NCBI RefSeq assembly: GCF_900129095.1
Contig: NZ_FQVA01000003.1
Coordinates: 186,001 to 250,000, forward strand
Length of the DNA: 64,000 nucleotides
Direction of reading: 5' to 3'
Source of the DNA: Microbulbifer donghaiensis
GTDB lineage: Bacteria > Pseudomonadota > Gammaproteobacteria > Pseudomonadales > Cellvibrionaceae
A model generated the notes under the pieces. It was not told the origin of the DNA, did no database searches, and saw only the letters and a program-made list of their open reading frames with translations. A program made the position numbers and the translations under genes. Positions 52,239 to 62,195 of the stretch are shown here, one piece after another (position 1 is the first letter of the stretch; each line of letters starts with the position of its first letter).

Positions 52239-52991
52239 CTACGAGCCCGCCGGCTCCTCGCGAAACGCCGCTGCGGAAGTGCTTACTTGCCGGGCCTTGT
52301 TGTCGGGTGACAGCGTCATCACGACTTCGCCAAAGGTTCTCACGATATATCGCAGCAAGGCAAAATTGAACAGTGCGATTCCGAGCATTTCCAGCAGTTC
52401 TTCAACAAAGACGAGTGCCGACAATCTGCCTCCCAGCCCGTTGACATAATGTTCATTGCCACCAAGAAGCTCAAAACCGACAGCCCCCGATACAAACACC
52501 GTGCCGGAGACAACAAACAGCAGTGCCGTTTCCCTGGGCAACCGCAGGAGAAATCGCGCATACGACGCCACAAAAACCAGCAGCGCCAGGGAGTACGGGA
52601 TAACCCAGGCGTAATAGAGATATCCGGTCGTGGCAACCACCTCGCGCACAGGGTCCACCAGGTGTTCATGCAGGGCGGCATATTCGTCAATAGATAGAAA
52701 GAGAAAGATCAGCGAGAGCATCAACCACGCGGTGAATTTTTCTCCATTCGCCCGGTGCGCCCAGGAAATTGCTGCGAGTAACAGGCTCGCAAACAAGAGA
52801 GCACTCGCAGAATAGGCCGCGACAAAGTTTCCTTCACCACCAAATTCAAACATAGGCACCAGCCCGTATACACTCGGATGTCCGAGCGCATACCGACTGT
52901 ATAGGCCGGCCGCATGCCCGAGGGTGAGAAACAGGATAACCAGCAAAAGAAAAATAAAGATTTTTTTCGGCGAAAGCGCAATTTTTAACAT
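52239..52991 (-). CDS. Multi-span membrane protein of unknown function
   Basis: A 250-residue inner-membrane protein with seven predicted hydrophobic segments, starting with IFIFLLLVILFLTLGHAAG. A conserved-looking acidic/histidine stretch, LFLSIDEYAALHEHLVDPVRE, lies between helices three and four, and EELLEMLGIALFNFALLRY near the end. I do not recognise the family; a multi-helix sensor or enzyme with membrane-embedded His/Asp/Glu residues is possible. It lies 65 bases upstream of the YcaQ-type gene on the same strand. The 52992-53284 interval before dnaB's stop contains no gene I can support. Confidence 0.75.
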   Translation of the reverse strand: MLKIALSPKKIFIFLLLVILFLTLGHAAGLYSRYALGHPSVYGLVPMFEFGGEGNFVAAYSASALLFASLLLAAISWAHRANGEKFTAWLMLSLIFLFLSIDEYAALHEHLVDPVREVVATTGYLYYAWVIPYSLALLVFVASYARFLLRLPRETALLFVVSGTVFVSGAVGFELLGGNEHYVNGLGGRLSALVFVEELLEMLGIALFNFALLRYIVRTFGEVVMTLSPDNKARQVSTSAAAFREEPAGS

Positions 52992-53284
52992 TGTTTGCCA
53001 CTCGCGGACGCAAGATTTAAGAACAAGGTTGCCTAAGGCGAATCACGTAACAGCATAGTCACACCTTTGTGATATGCGCCGAAACACCTACGTGAAAATC
53101 CACAGTTCGATGAGGTCTCGCGCCAGAATATCGGCGGAAGCAACTACCGGCGCCAGGGCGAACTCTGGCATAAGCGGCGTCGAAAGAAATTATGGAAAGT
53201 GAGAGCCGTTTGATCGGAGGTGTCGCTAACCAGCAGGACTGGCCCCAGGGGCGACACCTGCTGGAGAGGCTGCCGTACAGCGTG

Positions 53285-54727
53285 TCAGTCCGGCTGGTAA
53301 TACTCCGGCGCGAGGTTGTCGAAGCGGGTGTACTTGCCGACGAAGGCGGCGCGGCAGGTGCCGATTTCGCCGTTCCGCTGCTTGCCGATAATCAGTTCGG
53401 CCATGCCCTTGTCGGGGCTGTCCTCGTTGTAGTACTCGTCGCGGTAGATAAACAGGATCACGTCGGCATCCTGCTCGATCGCACCGGATTCCCGCAGGTC
53501 CGAGTTCATCGGCCGCTTGTTCGGGCGCTGCTCCACACCGCGGTTCAGCTGCGACAGCGCGATGACCGGACAGTTGTATTCCTTCGCCAGCCCCTTCAGC
53601 GAGCGCGAGATTTCGGAAATCTCCTGGGTGCGGCCTTCGGTGCTGCCTTTCACCTGCATCAGCTGCAGGTAATCCAGCATGACCATGGCCGGCATGCTCT
53701 TGGCCTCGGCCTCTTCGCGGGTCAGTTTCGGGTTCTCGCGCATCAACTGGTTGGTGTGGTCGCGCACCGTGCGTTTGACCCGCGCGCGCACCTCGCTCGG
53801 GCTGAGTGCCGGGGTGTCGTCGATATACAGGGCCTTGCCCTTCATCTTCTGCACGGCGCTGGACAGCTTCGGCCAGTCCTCTTCCTGCAGCTTGCCGTTG
53901 CGGATGCGGCCCTGGTCGATGCGACCGATGGACGACAGCATCCGCATGACCAGGCTGTCGGATGGCATCTCCATACTGAAGATCATCGTCGGCCGCTCCT
54001 GGCTCAGCATGGCCGCCTCGATAAAGTTCAGCGCCAGCGCCGTCTTACCCATGGACGGGCGCGCGGCGAGGATGATCAGTTCGCCCGGCTGCCAGCCGGA
54101 GGTGCGCTGGTCCAGCTCGGTGAGACCGGTGCTGAGGCCGGTGATATCGCCCTCGGTCTTGAACAGCTCATCGATGCGCTCGACCGTCTGCTTCAGCAGC
54201 GCGTCGACGCCGACGAAACCGCCCTCCTTCGCCCGCCCCTCGGCAATCTCGGTGACGCGGCGCTCGGCCATCTGCAGCAGGTCGGCGGAGGCGAGGCCGC
54301 CGGGATTGAAACTGGTGCGGCTGATCTCGCCGGCGGCGGCGATCAGCTGGCGCAGCATGGAGCGCTCGCGCACTATCTTGGCGTAGGCCACGATGTTCGC
54401 TGCGGACGGGGTGTTCTCGGCCAGTTCGGCCAGGTAGGCGGGGCCGCCGACCTCGGCGAGCAGATCGCGGCTGGCCAGGCCCTCCGCCAGGGTCACGATA
54501 TCGAGCGGCTGCTCGCCATCGGTCAGTTCGCGCATGACCGCAAAGATCTTGCGGTGGCTGGCGACGAAGAAGTCCTCCTCGCTCAGCTGCTCGGCGACGG
54601 CGTCGATGCGGCCCGGATCCAGCATCAGACCGCCCAGCACAGACTGTTCCGCCTCTACCGAGTGCGGCAGCGGCGAGGTCTCTTCGGTCTGCAATTCTTG
54701 TTCGGGGACGGCGTATTCGTCGTTCAT
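53285..54727 (-). CDS. dnaB: Replicative DNA helicase
   Basis: Hexameric helicase that unwinds DNA at the replication fork. The 480-residue protein has the N-terminal helical domain (HSVEAEQSVLGGLMLDPG), a linker, and the RecA-like C-terminal motor: Walker A ARPSMGKTALALNF, Walker B VMLDYLQLM, and ALSQLNRGVEQRPNKRP. There is no intein. It is the last gene of rpsF-rpsR-(membrane)-rplI-dnaB, but a terminator hairpin precedes it, so it may have its own promoter. Confidence 0.98.
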   Translation of the reverse strand: MNDEYAVPEQELQTEETSPLPHSVEAEQSVLGGLMLDPGRIDAVAEQLSEEDFFVASHRKIFAVMRELTDGEQPLDIVTLAEGLASRDLLAEVGGPAYLAELAENTPSAANIVAYAKIVRERSMLRQLIAAAGEISRTSFNPGGLASADLLQMAERRVTEIAEGRAKEGGFVGVDALLKQTVERIDELFKTEGDITGLSTGLTELDQRTSGWQPGELIILAARPSMGKTALALNFIEAAMLSQERPTMIFSMEMPSDSLVMRMLSSIGRIDQGRIRNGKLQEEDWPKLSSAVQKMKGKALYIDDTPALSPSEVRARVKRTVRDHTNQLMRENPKLTREEAEAKSMPAMVMLDYLQLMQVKGSTEGRTQEISEISRSLKGLAKEYNCPVIALSQLNRGVEQRPNKRPMNSDLRESGAIEQDADVILFIYRDEYYNEDSPDKGMAELIIGKQRNGEIGTCRAAFVGKYTRFDNLAPEYYQPD

Positions 54728-54747
54728 GCGGCTTTACTGGCTACCAG

Positions 54748-54801
54748 AAACAAAACAGGCGCTGAATTCCCCATTCCCAATCGGGGGGAATCCAGCGCCT
54801 G
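54748..54801 (-). terminator. Intrinsic terminator between rplI and dnaB
   Basis: A 17-base stem (16 of 17 paired; CAGGCGCTG...CAGCGCCTG, with a run of C against a run of G) followed on the minus strand by TTTTGTTT. It lies 51 bases past the rplI stop and 21 bases before the dnaB start. Confidence 0.85.
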
Positions 54802-54851
54802 ATTGTAGCGCGACTGGCGCCATCCGGCAGCAGCCGCAGGCTATCAAAGCC

Positions 54852-55298
54852 TTATTCGGCTTCGATGACTACCTTGACGGCAGCGATCACGTCGGAGTGC
54901 AGCTGTACGTCTACGTCGTACTCGCCCACTTCGCGCAGCGCGCCCTGCGGCAGTTTTACTTCAGCCTTGGCCACTTCAACGCCGCCAGCGGTGATCGCTT
55001 CGGCGATGTCGCGGGTGCCGATGGAGCCGAACAGCTTGCCTTCGTCACCGGCATTAGCGGCGATGGTCACAACCAGGTCAGCCAGCTTGGTAGCACGGCT
55101 CTCGGCTTCGGCGATCTTGGCAGCTGCAGCAGCTTCCAGCTCGGCGCGCTTGGCTTCGAACTCAGCGATGTTGGCTGCGGTAGCCGGAATCGCCTTGCCA
55201 GTCGGCAGCAGGAAGTTGCGGCCAAAACCGGCTTTGACTTCAACGCGGTCGCCCACGTTGCCCAGTTTGCCTACTTTATCGAGCAGAATAACTTCCAT
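54852..55298 (-). CDS. rplI: 50S ribosomal protein L9
   Basis: Binds 23S rRNA at the base of the L1 stalk. The 148 residues match the family: N-terminal [21 protein letters not shown] and [17 protein letters not shown], a long connecting helix, and a C-terminal domain with [12 protein letters not shown]. It lies between the unnamed membrane protein and dnaB. Confidence 0.98.
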   Translation of the reverse strand: MEVILLDKVGKLGNVGDRVEVKAGFGRNFLLPTGKAIPATAANIAEFEAKRAELEAAAAAKIAEAESRATKLADLVVTIAANAGDEGKLFGSIGTRDIAEAITAGGVEVAKAEVKLPQGALREVGEYDVDVQLHSDVIAAVKVVIEAE

Positions 55299-55335
55299 CT
55301 CGGTTTCCTCAATTTCAGTTTTGTGCGGACCGCGC

Positions 55336-56166
55336 CTATTTTGCGGAGCGCCCGCGAATATCTATCCAGCTATCTACCAGTGCCAGGCCGCACAGGAATC
55401 CGGCCAGCGGCAGTGCCGCGATCACCAGCATGATGTACATCGCCACCAGTGGGCCGCGACCCCAGCCGCGGCTGGCCACCAGCCAGTGAATCAGCGCGAT
55501 ACCGGCGACCACCATCGGGAAGGCGATCACCGCGCCCCAGAACACGTAGTCCTGGGTCACCAGGCTGTACACCCATGCGAGCATACAAACCGCCGCCAGT
55601 GGCAGCGGCATGCGCAGCTGCTGGAACTCCTGGCGGAAGCCGCCGGGGTTGTACAGCAGCGCCTGCCAGTAGCGTCCCAGCACCAGGGCCAGGGTCGCCG
55701 TGATGGCAGAAACCCAGCTCAGGTATCCGGTCGCGAGTGGCTCGCTGCCGAATATCTGCCGGAGCTGATCAGCCTGACCACCGCCGGACTCCTCCGCCGC
55801 CTGCAGCAGGCTCTGCAACAGGCCGCCACTCAGGTGGGCGGTGAGCAGAATGCCCGCCGCGGCTACGGCGGTCACCGTCACCAGGGCAGCGCCCCAGGAG
55901 CGCGAGCCTCGCAGTACCAGCGCGCCACAGAAAACTGCGGCGAAGTGACTGGCTGCAAGGCCGGTCATCAGCGGCGACATATAGTCGCTCATGCCTGCGG
56001 CAACCACCGGCAGCAGGGCCCAGGCCAACACCATCAGGCCGTCGCTGCTACCGCGACGCAGGCTCACCAGAGCCAGCGCTGCCGGGCTGATCAGCGGTAT
56101 GCCCACCATGGTGATGAGCACCGCTCGCACACGCCCGCGCATAATGAATTCAGCCAGGGCGCGCAC
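55336..56166 (-). CDS. Inner-membrane protein between rpsR and rplI (DUF2232-like)
   Basis: A 276-residue hydrophobic protein with about eight predicted helices. The same place between rpsR and rplI is occupied by a membrane protein of this size in pseudomonads and related bacteria, usually assigned to DUF2232. The function is unknown. Its start lies 55 bases after the rpsR stop and it ends 37 bases before rplI, so it is within the ribosomal protein operon. Confidence 0.8.
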   Translation of the reverse strand: MRALAEFIMRGRVRAVLITMVGIPLISPAALALVSLRRGSSDGLMVLAWALLPVVAAGMSDYMSPLMTGLAASHFAAVFCGALVLRGSRSWGAALVTVTAVAAAGILLTAHLSGGLLQSLLQAAEESGGGQADQLRQIFGSEPLATGYLSWVSAITATLALVLGRYWQALLYNPGGFRQEFQQLRMPLPLAAVCMLAWVYSLVTQDYVFWGAVIAFPMVVAGIALIHWLVASRGWGRGPLVAMYIMLVIAALPLAGFLCGLALVDSWIDIRGRSAK

Positions 56167-56221
56167 TTCTAGATAGCTTCTCTTGTAAAACGTCTAAGCA
56201 CAAAAACCCAAGATTCTGGGC

Positions 56222-56452
56222 TTAGGCTTCGTGGCTGTCCGTGTACGGCAGCAGGGCCAGGTAGCGCGCACGCTTGACCGCGGTGGCCAGCTGACGCTGA
56301 TACTTGGCTTTGGTACCGGTGATACGGCTCGGAACGATTTTGCCAGTTTCAGAGATGTAGGCCTTCAGGGTATCGAGATCTTTGTAGTCGATACGCTTTA
56401 CGCCTTCAGCGGTGAAACGGCAGAACTTACGACGACGGAAAAAACGTGCCAT
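56222..56452 (-). CDS. rpsR: 30S ribosomal protein S18
   Basis: Small-subunit protein that pairs with S6. The 76 residues include [20 protein letters not shown] and [17 protein letters not shown] followed by [20 protein letters not shown], all typical. It is separated from rpsF by 12 bases. Confidence 0.98.
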   Translation of the reverse strand: MARFFRRRKFCRFTAEGVKRIDYKDLDTLKAYISETGKIVPSRITGTKAKYQRQLATAVKRARYLALLPYTDSHEA

Positions 56453-56464
56453 CAGATAATCCCC

Positions 56465-56908
56465 TTACTCTTCGCTTTCGGCGTTATCGGAAGATTCCTC
56501 TTCCTCGGATTCATCAGCGGAGTCCTGCTCGGCGCGCTCGCGACGCTCGGAGCGCTCAGCGCGGGCAGCTTTGCGCTCGCGGCTCTCTTTCTCCGCCTTC
56601 ATGATCGGGCTTTCTTCGGTGACAGCTTCGTCTTCGCGCATCACCAGATTGCGCAGTACGGCGTCGTTGTACTTGAAGTTGGTGGTCAGCTCTTCCAGAG
56701 CCTCTTCCGAACACTCCACGTTCAGCAGCACGTAGTGAGCTTTGTGGATCTTGTTGATCGGGTAAGCCAGACGGCGGCGGCCCCAGTCTTCCAGGCGGTG
56801 AACCTGACCACCGCTCTCTTTGATGGTCGCAGTGTAGCGCTCGACCATGCCGGGCACCTGCTCGCTCTGATCCGGGTGGACCAGGAATACAATTTCGTAA
56901 TGACGCAT
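56465..56908 (-). CDS. rpsF: 30S ribosomal protein S6 with acidic tail
   Basis: Binds S18 and 16S rRNA in the platform. The core (residues 1-100; [37 protein letters not shown]) is standard. Residues about 105-147 form a charged tail ([19 protein letters not shown], then [19 protein letters not shown]), the place where E. coli S6 is glutamylated. It heads the rpsF-rpsR-membrane-rplI group on the minus strand. Confidence 0.97.
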   Translation of the reverse strand: MRHYEIVFLVHPDQSEQVPGMVERYTATIKESGGQVHRLEDWGRRRLAYPINKIHKAHYVLLNVECSEEALEELTTNFKYNDAVLRNLVMREDEAVTEESPIMKAEKESRERKAARAERSERRERAEQDSADESEEEESSDNAESEE

Positions 56909-57170
56909 TTTAGCTCCTTACGGGTTAAACAGCCTCCCGGGCAATCCGGTGAGGCAAGGAGTACAACGGGCTCGAATCTGTGGAGCCCATTGCGGGCGGC
57001 GTATTCTAGGCACTTGCCCTCCTGCTTGCAAGTTGATCAGTTCGCCGCAACCGGCTGACGCTGACGGACTGGCCGCGCTGCGAGATTCCGGCTACTGCGA
57101 CGGCCGGATCGGTCATCGGTCAATTCCGCAGCGCTGGCTATAGTGTGTGGCCACCACAGCGAGAAACGCC

Positions 57171-58022
57171 ATGCAGCAGCAGATTCACACCCTCAAGTTT
57201 GGCCCATTTCTGGTACCGGTCACGGTGAGCCGGCGCGCGGGGGACGGCCCCCTGGCCCTGGTTCTGCCCGCCTTGGGCGTACCGGCAGTCAAGTACGAGC
57301 GGCTACGGCAGGTGCTGCATGACCGCGGTTATCACACCGCAGTGGCGGAACTGCCTGGTACTGGCGACAGCCGGCCCAGGCCCCATCGCGGTGCCGATTA
57401 CGACTACAGCGACCTGGTGTTCACCTTTATCCCCCAATTGCTGCGATTGCTCGAACGGCAGTTCCCCGCGGGGCCGGAGCTTATCCTTGGACACAGCATT
57501 GGTGGGCAGGCCGCCACGCTCGCGGCGAGGGCCGGATTGACCGGGGCGGCCAGAGTCGTCAGCGTCGCATCGGGACATATCCATTACCGCTGCTGGCAGG
57601 GCACACAGCGGCTCTCGCTGCTGTGGGCGGCGGCCATGGCCGGCCTCCTCGCCAATCTGCTCGGCTACTTTCCCGGCGCGCGACTGGGGTTCGGTGGGCG
57701 GGAGGCCCGCGGCCTGATGACAGACTGGTCCCGCTCGATCCTTAGCGGGCGCTTCGCCCCGGAGAAACGCATGGCACCGGCATGGCAGGGCCCGCAGCCG
57801 ACCCTGCATATTGCCCTGGCGGGAGACCCCTTCGCGCCACTGAAGGCGACGCAGAGACTCGCGGCAATTACTGGCGGCGAGGCCCGGCAGATGCCGGCGC
57901 CCCACCCCCAGGGCAACCCCCACCTGAGCTGGATCAAGAGTCCGCAGCCGATTGTCGCCGCGGTGGAACAGTGGCTGCAGCAGGACAGAACGCCGGCGCC
58001 GGCCACGGAGGCGGCCGACTGA
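57171..58022 (+). CDS. Alpha/beta-hydrolase-fold protein
   Basis: A 283-residue cytoplasmic hydrolase with nucleophile elbow LILGHSIGGQAATLAA (Ser about residue 111 from this start). The fold opens with LALVLPALGVPAVKYERL and ELPGTGDSRPRP; the catalytic aspartate and histidine are probably in ALAGDPFAPLKATQ and PQGNPHLSWIKS. A cap-like insertion with a hydrophobic stretch (LLWAAAMAGLLANLLGYFPG) lies in the middle. The substrate is unknown. The ATG at 57171 is used; a GTG at 57147 is less likely. Confidence 0.8.
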   Translation: MQQQIHTLKFGPFLVPVTVSRRAGDGPLALVLPALGVPAVKYERLRQVLHDRGYHTAVAELPGTGDSRPRPHRGADYDYSDLVFTFIPQLLRLLERQFPAGPELILGHSIGGQAATLAARAGLTGAARVVSVASGHIHYRCWQGTQRLSLLWAAAMAGLLANLLGYFPGARLGFGGREARGLMTDWSRSILSGRFAPEKRMAPAWQGPQPTLHIALAGDPFAPLKATQRLAAITGGEARQMPAPHPQGNPHLSWIKSPQPIVAAVEQWLQQDRTPAPATEAAD

Positions 58023-58143
58023 CTCCCCGGGGCCAAGCCCCCGGCCGGGCAACACGACTTTGCAGTCAACGGCAACTGGTTCGTCTTGTTAAAGCAGGGG
58101 GCCTAACGCCGCGTCAATTTGTTTTGTTGCCCGGGATAGAGAA

Positions 58144-58848
58144 ATGGATTCACTGATTGTTCTGTTCGAAAACTTCGCACCCGCAGATGTCTGCGACCGA
58201 CTGATCCAGCGCTTCGACGAGTCGCCGCACAAGCAGCCGGGCCGCACCGGCTCCGGCGTCGACCAAAGCAAGAAGACCAGTTCCGACCTGATGATCTCCG
58301 GACAGGAATCCTGGCGCGATGAATGTACGCAAATCGACAACATGGTATTCCGCGGACTGACGGAGTACTGCCGCCGCTACCCGCACATGCTGACCGGCGC
58401 CCTGTCACCGACCATCCTTGACGAGCACAGCGGCCAGGCGCGGAACCTAAAGAGTGAGGATATCGGCAGCCTGAGCGCGCAGCAGCTGCAGATGCTGGTC
58501 GCGGGTATCTACCGGCTGGACCAGATCAATTTCCAGCACTATGAAAAGGCGCGCGGCGGCTACTACCACTGGCACTCCGAACACTACCCGCACCCCAGCG
58601 ACCCAAATCAGAAATCGCTGCACCGGGTTCTGTTCTGGCTGCTGTATCTGAACGATGTCGAGGAAGGCGGCGAAACCGAATTCCACTATCAGGGCGTCAA
58701 GATCAAGCCGCGCAAAGGCAGCCTGATACTGTCCCCGTGCGGCTTTACCCATACCCACCGCGGCAATATTCCCCAGTCTCACGACAAGTACATCCTCACG
58801 TCGTGGATCATGTACAGAGCGGCCGGCGAGCTCTACCGAACGCCGTAA
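58144..58848 (+). CDS. Fe(II)/2-oxoglutarate-dependent oxygenase family protein
   Basis: A 234-residue protein with the double-stranded beta-helix pattern of the prolyl-4-hydroxylase-like oxygenases. [20 protein letters not shown] gives the metal histidine (H-x-E in HSEH, where most members have H-x-D), [20 protein letters not shown] is the core strand, and [15 protein letters not shown] supplies the distal histidine and the 2-oxoglutarate arginine. It may hydroxylate a protein or small molecule; the H-x-E variant should be checked. It is 121 bases after the hydrolase gene, same strand, and ends before a terminator that serves the opposite strand. Confidence 0.8.
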   Translation: MDSLIVLFENFAPADVCDRLIQRFDESPHKQPGRTGSGVDQSKKTSSDLMISGQESWRDECTQIDNMVFRGLTEYCRRYPHMLTGALSPTILDEHSGQARNLKSEDIGSLSAQQLQMLVAGIYRLDQINFQHYEKARGGYYHWHSEHYPHPSDPNQKSLHRVLFWLLYLNDVEEGGETEFHYQGVKIKPRKGSLILSPCGFTHTHRGNIPQSHDKYILTSWIMYRAAGELYRTP

Positions 58849-58858
58849 CAACGCCCGC

Positions 58859-58900
58859 AAAAAAACGCCCCGCCCGCACGCCGCTGGCGACGGTCGGGGC
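58859..58900 (-). terminator. Intrinsic terminator of the ECF-linked operon
   Basis: On the minus strand GCCCCG pairs with CGGGGC across a 22-base loop and is followed by seven T (58859-58865 on the plus strand are A). It lies 58 bases beyond the stop of the TPR-beta-barrel gene. Confidence 0.8.
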
Positions 58901-58958
58901 ACAACCAAGCCTGACGCGGTTGTTCAGCAGCCCCCCCGGGCTGAGCACACCGCGCTTG

Positions 58959-60269
58959 TCAGAAAATATACCTGACACCGAAACTGAGCTCGGTCTTGTC
59001 GTAGGTGTAGCTGTCCAGGCTCTCTTCGTTGTCGATGACAATGAATTTCCCATCGAGACTCAACCGGGGTGTCAGCTTGAATGTTGTCGCCAGCCAGGAC
59101 TTGAGGCGATCGGATTCCCGCCGGTAGGTCAACACGTTGCCATCAATATCGGTAGTGCGGTTTGCGCCGTCATAGGCACTGGATCGATATTCGACTCCGG
59201 TGGTAACGAGCCAGTTGCCCGACAGCGACCAGTCCAGCACGCCACCGAACGAGTGGCGCAGCGGCGAGTAACTGTAGTAATCCGCCGAATCCCGCACCTG
59301 GTCAGCGCGGTCATTGGCGTCGTAGCGGTAAAATATCCGCGCCTGCGCCGCCAGCAGCGGGCGCTGCCACCTGACTTCAAAGCGCTGGCGCCAACCATCC
59401 AGGTAGGCGTAATCGTCGCCGCCAAGGTAATAGCCGGGAATATAGGCGAGGGTTAAGTTCGACGGCCCGAAATCCCGCGTCAGCCTACCCAGCAACTGCA
59501 CCTGCCGGGTAACCTGCTGCCCGCCCAGGAAAATAAACTCGGTGGAAACCCCCACTTCCGCCAGCCAGCCGCGCCAGCGCCGGTCGCGAGAGAGTGCGGC
59601 ACTGACGCTGCTCAGATCGAGGCTGTCGTACTCGTCGTAACGGCGACCATAACCGTAACCGTGCAGCCGCCAGCCATCGGCCGTGATGCCCTCGAGCTGG
59701 TACTGCCCCCAGGCAAAGATCTCGGCAAAGTTGTCAGCCCCCACACTGGAACCCTTCAACAATGCATTCTGCAGTGCGTAGGCATTGTCGTCGCGTCCCG
59801 CCGACAGACTGGCGGTGCCGATCCAGCGCTTTACCCCCGCGCGCCGACTCATCGCAGCCAGCGCATTCAGCCGAGTGGCCGCCAGGCTGCGCAACTTCTG
59901 CGAGTCTGAGGTCTCACTTACCTGCCGGTAGTGCTTCGCCGCAATTATGCGCCGGTTATTGCGTTCGGCAGCGAGCGCGAAATTGTAGCGGGCCAGATCG
60001 CGCCACTCCGGCTCCTGCAATAACTGCTGGAAATAGACACCGGCCTCTTCGTAGCGCCGCAACTTCATCAGCGTCACGCCGATGTTGTACTTCAGCCTGG
60101 CACTGTCGTTACCGCCCCGCGCCTCTTCCTCGAATAATTCCAGCGCCTTGCGGTAAAGGCCTCCCCTGAATGCTGCAATACCCTCGACTAGTGGTGGCTG
60201 CGCCAACAGAACCGCGGGGGCAACCGCAAGCGCACCCGCGAGCAGGATGCCGATCAACCCTTTATGCAC
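58959..60269 (-). CDS. Outer-membrane TPR/beta-barrel protein
   Basis: A 436-residue exported protein with signal peptide MHKGLIGILLAGALAVAPAV ending near LAQ. Residues 25-140 form three or four TPR-like helical pairs (GLYRKALELFEEEARGGNDS, YNIGVTLMKLRRYEEAGVYF, NRRIIAAKHYRQVSE). The remaining 290 residues alternate in beta strands with many aromatic ends (SFGGVLDWSLSGNWLVTTGV, LSLDGKFIVIDNEES), ending in VRYIF with the C-terminal phenylalanine of outer-membrane barrels. The combination resembles Slam-type surface lipoprotein assembly modulators, but I cannot make that assignment. It is the last gene of the ECF locus. Confidence 0.75.
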   Translation of the reverse strand: MHKGLIGILLAGALAVAPAVLLAQPPLVEGIAAFRGGLYRKALELFEEEARGGNDSARLKYNIGVTLMKLRRYEEAGVYFQQLLQEPEWRDLARYNFALAAERNNRRIIAAKHYRQVSETSDSQKLRSLAATRLNALAAMSRRAGVKRWIGTASLSAGRDDNAYALQNALLKGSSVGADNFAEIFAWGQYQLEGITADGWRLHGYGYGRRYDEYDSLDLSSVSAALSRDRRWRGWLAEVGVSTEFIFLGGQQVTRQVQLLGRLTRDFGPSNLTLAYIPGYYLGGDDYAYLDGWRQRFEVRWQRPLLAAQARIFYRYDANDRADQVRDSADYYSYSPLRHSFGGVLDWSLSGNWLVTTGVEYRSSAYDGANRTTDIDGNVLTYRRESDRLKSWLATTFKLTPRLSLDGKFIVIDNEESLDSYTYDKTELSFGVRYIF

Positions 60270-60327
60270 CTCTTCTTACCCCTATATATCCCTATACCTG
60301 CATGCGACGACCAGGCGTAAATATCAC

Positions 60328-60885
60328 TTAACCCTCGCCGGGTGCCGGTGGTAAACCCTGTTTCGCCTGATCGATGAGAGAGTCCAGATCCAGCGTTAAT
60401 TGGTTGCGGATATCGTCCGGCAGGCTGTTGAGTATGTCCTGCATCATCTGTTCGATGACTCCCTGCATATCCGCGCCGGACAGCGCATTTTTTACCGCCT
60501 CCTCCACCGCTTCGCGGGCAACTTCGGCGGCGCGCTGGGCGTCTTCGCTGGCGGCGTCCGCGGACAGCCTGGCATTGGCGGCCAGCTCGCTGCTGCGGGC
60601 CACTGCTTCCCGCACCAGCGCTTCCGCGTCTTCCTTGCTTTTAACGTCGCCGCGCTGTGCGGCGCTAACCGCCGCCATGACCGCCGCCAGTGTCTCCTCC
60701 GCGGCCTCGCGAATGTCCGGCGGCAGCTCGATACTGTTGAGAACGTCCTCAACACTTTCTGCGTCCTCGACGACCGTCAAAGTGACATCCAGGTCACTCG
60801 GGTTCCCTGCTTGCTGGGCCAGGGCGGGTATCGCCAGCGGCGCGCCGAGCAGGAATCCGAAAGCCAATAGTTTTTTCCTCGACAT
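60328..60885 (-). CDS. Exported helical protein of the ECF locus
   Basis: A 185-residue protein with a Sec signal (MSRKKLLAFGFLLGAPLAIP, cleaved after ALA). The mature part is low in aromatic residues and rich in Ala/Glu/Asp; residues about 55-135 would form long amphipathic helices (EETLAAVMAAVSAAQRGDV, AEVAREAVEEAVKNAL). The C terminus (LPDDIRNQLTLDLDSLIDQA) is acidic. I do not recognise the family. The gene is 35 bases after the anti-sigma gene and 58 bases before the beta-barrel gene. Confidence 0.75.
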   Translation of the reverse strand: MSRKKLLAFGFLLGAPLAIPALAQQAGNPSDLDVTLTVVEDAESVEDVLNSIELPPDIREAAEETLAAVMAAVSAAQRGDVKSKEDAEALVREAVARSSELAANARLSADAASEDAQRAAEVAREAVEEAVKNALSGADMQGVIEQMMQDILNSLPDDIRNQLTLDLDSLIDQAKQGLPPAPGEG

Positions 60886-60920
60886 AATCCTTTACCTCTC
60901 TGGCCCGACGAAAAATACCA

Positions 60921-61526
60921 TTAGATTCTTGTCAGGCTGTTGCTCTGCGTGGGTTTAAAAAGGGGCGAAACCGGCAAACGCAGTAACTTGCTCGCCCCCT
61001 GGTATTCCACCTCGATCAGTATTTCTCCGGCGACCCCGCCATCGCGAATTTGTACCGGCAGGTACAGGCGGTTTCCGCCGGCAGCAATATCGGCCCGCCA
61101 CCGCAGTTGGTGTACATCCCGGTACCCTTCAATTGCCACAGTATCCGGCAGGGTTATGCGGATCGTCGCCCCGCGCATCTCTCGCGGGCTTTCCAGCAGA
61201 ATATGCAGCGGACGCGAGATCTCGCTGCGCTGCTGCGCTACCGGCGACAGCACCGGTGGTGGCATCACGACTTTCCAGTGCGAAGCCGTGGCGAGACAAA
61301 TGAGAAACACACCGGCGACCGAGGCCAACTGCCACCCCCATCGCACCCACAACTGGCTACGCACTCGCGCCCGCCTAGTCCGGTTCAGGCGTGTGGAATG
61401 CAGGACGTCATGCAGCAAAAGCCGTTCGTATTCCTCTCCCGGATCCGGTACCGGTAAACTGCGCAACAACTTCAGCAGTTGAATATCGTCGGGCGTCGCC
61501 ATCGAAGCTCTGCTTTCCTTTTCCAT
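60921..61526 (-). CDS. Putative anti-sigma factor, single-span membrane protein
   Basis: About 201 residues from the ATG at 61526, or 193 from the ATG at 61502. A short cytoplasmic part (about 75 residues; LLKLLRSLPVPDPGEEYERL) is followed by a single transmembrane helix (WGWQLASVAGVFLICLATAS) and a periplasmic beta-rich domain with IRITLPDTVAIEGY and EILIEVEYQGASKLL. It lacks the zinc-binding H-x3-C-x2-C motif of ZAS anti-sigma factors. Its position directly after an ECF sigma gene (13 bases), and its topology, make it the obvious anti-sigma candidate, but no anti-sigma fold is recognised. I assign it by context. Confidence 0.6.
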   Translation of the reverse strand: MEKESRASMATPDDIQLLKLLRSLPVPDPGEEYERLLLHDVLHSTRLNRTRRARVRSQLWVRWGWQLASVAGVFLICLATASHWKVVMPPPVLSPVAQQRSEISRPLHILLESPREMRGATIRITLPDTVAIEGYRDVHQLRWRADIAAGGNRLYLPVQIRDGGVAGEILIEVEYQGASKLLRLPVSPLFKPTQSNSLTRI

Positions 61527-61539
61527 CCTCTCGCCACCC

Positions 61540-62100
61540 CTAACACGCCTGACCGGCTTCAATGGTTCCCGGCGCAAGCACTTTTTTGAGTCTCTGTCGC
61601 GCCCGGTGCAATCGCGATTTCACCGTGCCGACACTGATGCCAAGAATTTCTGCCACCTCGATAGCGGTGTAGCCCTCGACATCGTGCAGCAGTACCACAT
61701 CGCGCCGGTCATCATCGAGCGTGAGCAGGGCTTGATTCAGGGCGCGGCGCAGGTTCAGCTGCTCGCAGTGATCGGTGCCGGACTCGTCGTAGAGGCTGTC
61801 GCAGTCACTGCAGGCCGACTGTTCGAGCGGGGAGGTGCGTCGCCGCCGATAGAGATCGACATAGCGTCGATAGAGGACTTTGATCAGCCACGGCCCCAGC
61901 TGCTCCACCGCCTCCAGGTCAGCCAACCGCGGCACCAGCCCCGTGAGCACATCCTGCACCAGGTCTTCGGCGTCGACAGAATCCATCGTCCAGCGATAAG
62001 CCATGCGATGCATGCGACGGATATGGGGAAAAACCAAAGTGACAAACCGATCCTCAGGAGATCGGTGCCATCGAACAATCCGGGTCAGCCAGGCGCTCAA
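61540..62100 (-). CDS. ECF-type RNA polymerase sigma factor
   Basis: A 186-residue extracytoplasmic-function sigma factor. Region 2 is at residues about 22-85 (VFPHIRRMHRMAYRWTMDSV, DAEDLVQDVLTGLVPRL; binds the -10 element and core polymerase), and region 4 at 130-180 (ALLTLDDDRRDVVLLHDVEG, YTAIEVAEILGISVGTVKSR; recognises -35). No standard ATG fits: the frame is open upstream, and the best start is the TTG at 62100, with GGGAG seven bases before it. It heads a four-gene minus-strand operon. A possible ECF promoter lies 96-124 bases upstream (62196-62224). Confidence 0.9.
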   Translation of the reverse strand: MSAWLTRIVRWHRSPEDRFVTLVFPHIRRMHRMAYRWTMDSVDAEDLVQDVLTGLVPRLADLEAVEQLGPWLIKVLYRRYVDLYRRRRTSPLEQSACSDCDSLYDESGTDHCEQLNLRRALNQALLTLDDDRRDVVLLHDVEGYTAIEVAEILGISVGTVKSRLHRARQRLKKVLAPGTIEAGQAC

Positions 62101-62195
62101 ACCGCAACTCCCAAATGACTGGTGGCAGGGATGGACAGTCAATTGCCTGACTCGAGATATTGACCAGGGCACACGGCAGCGACTGCACAATACAG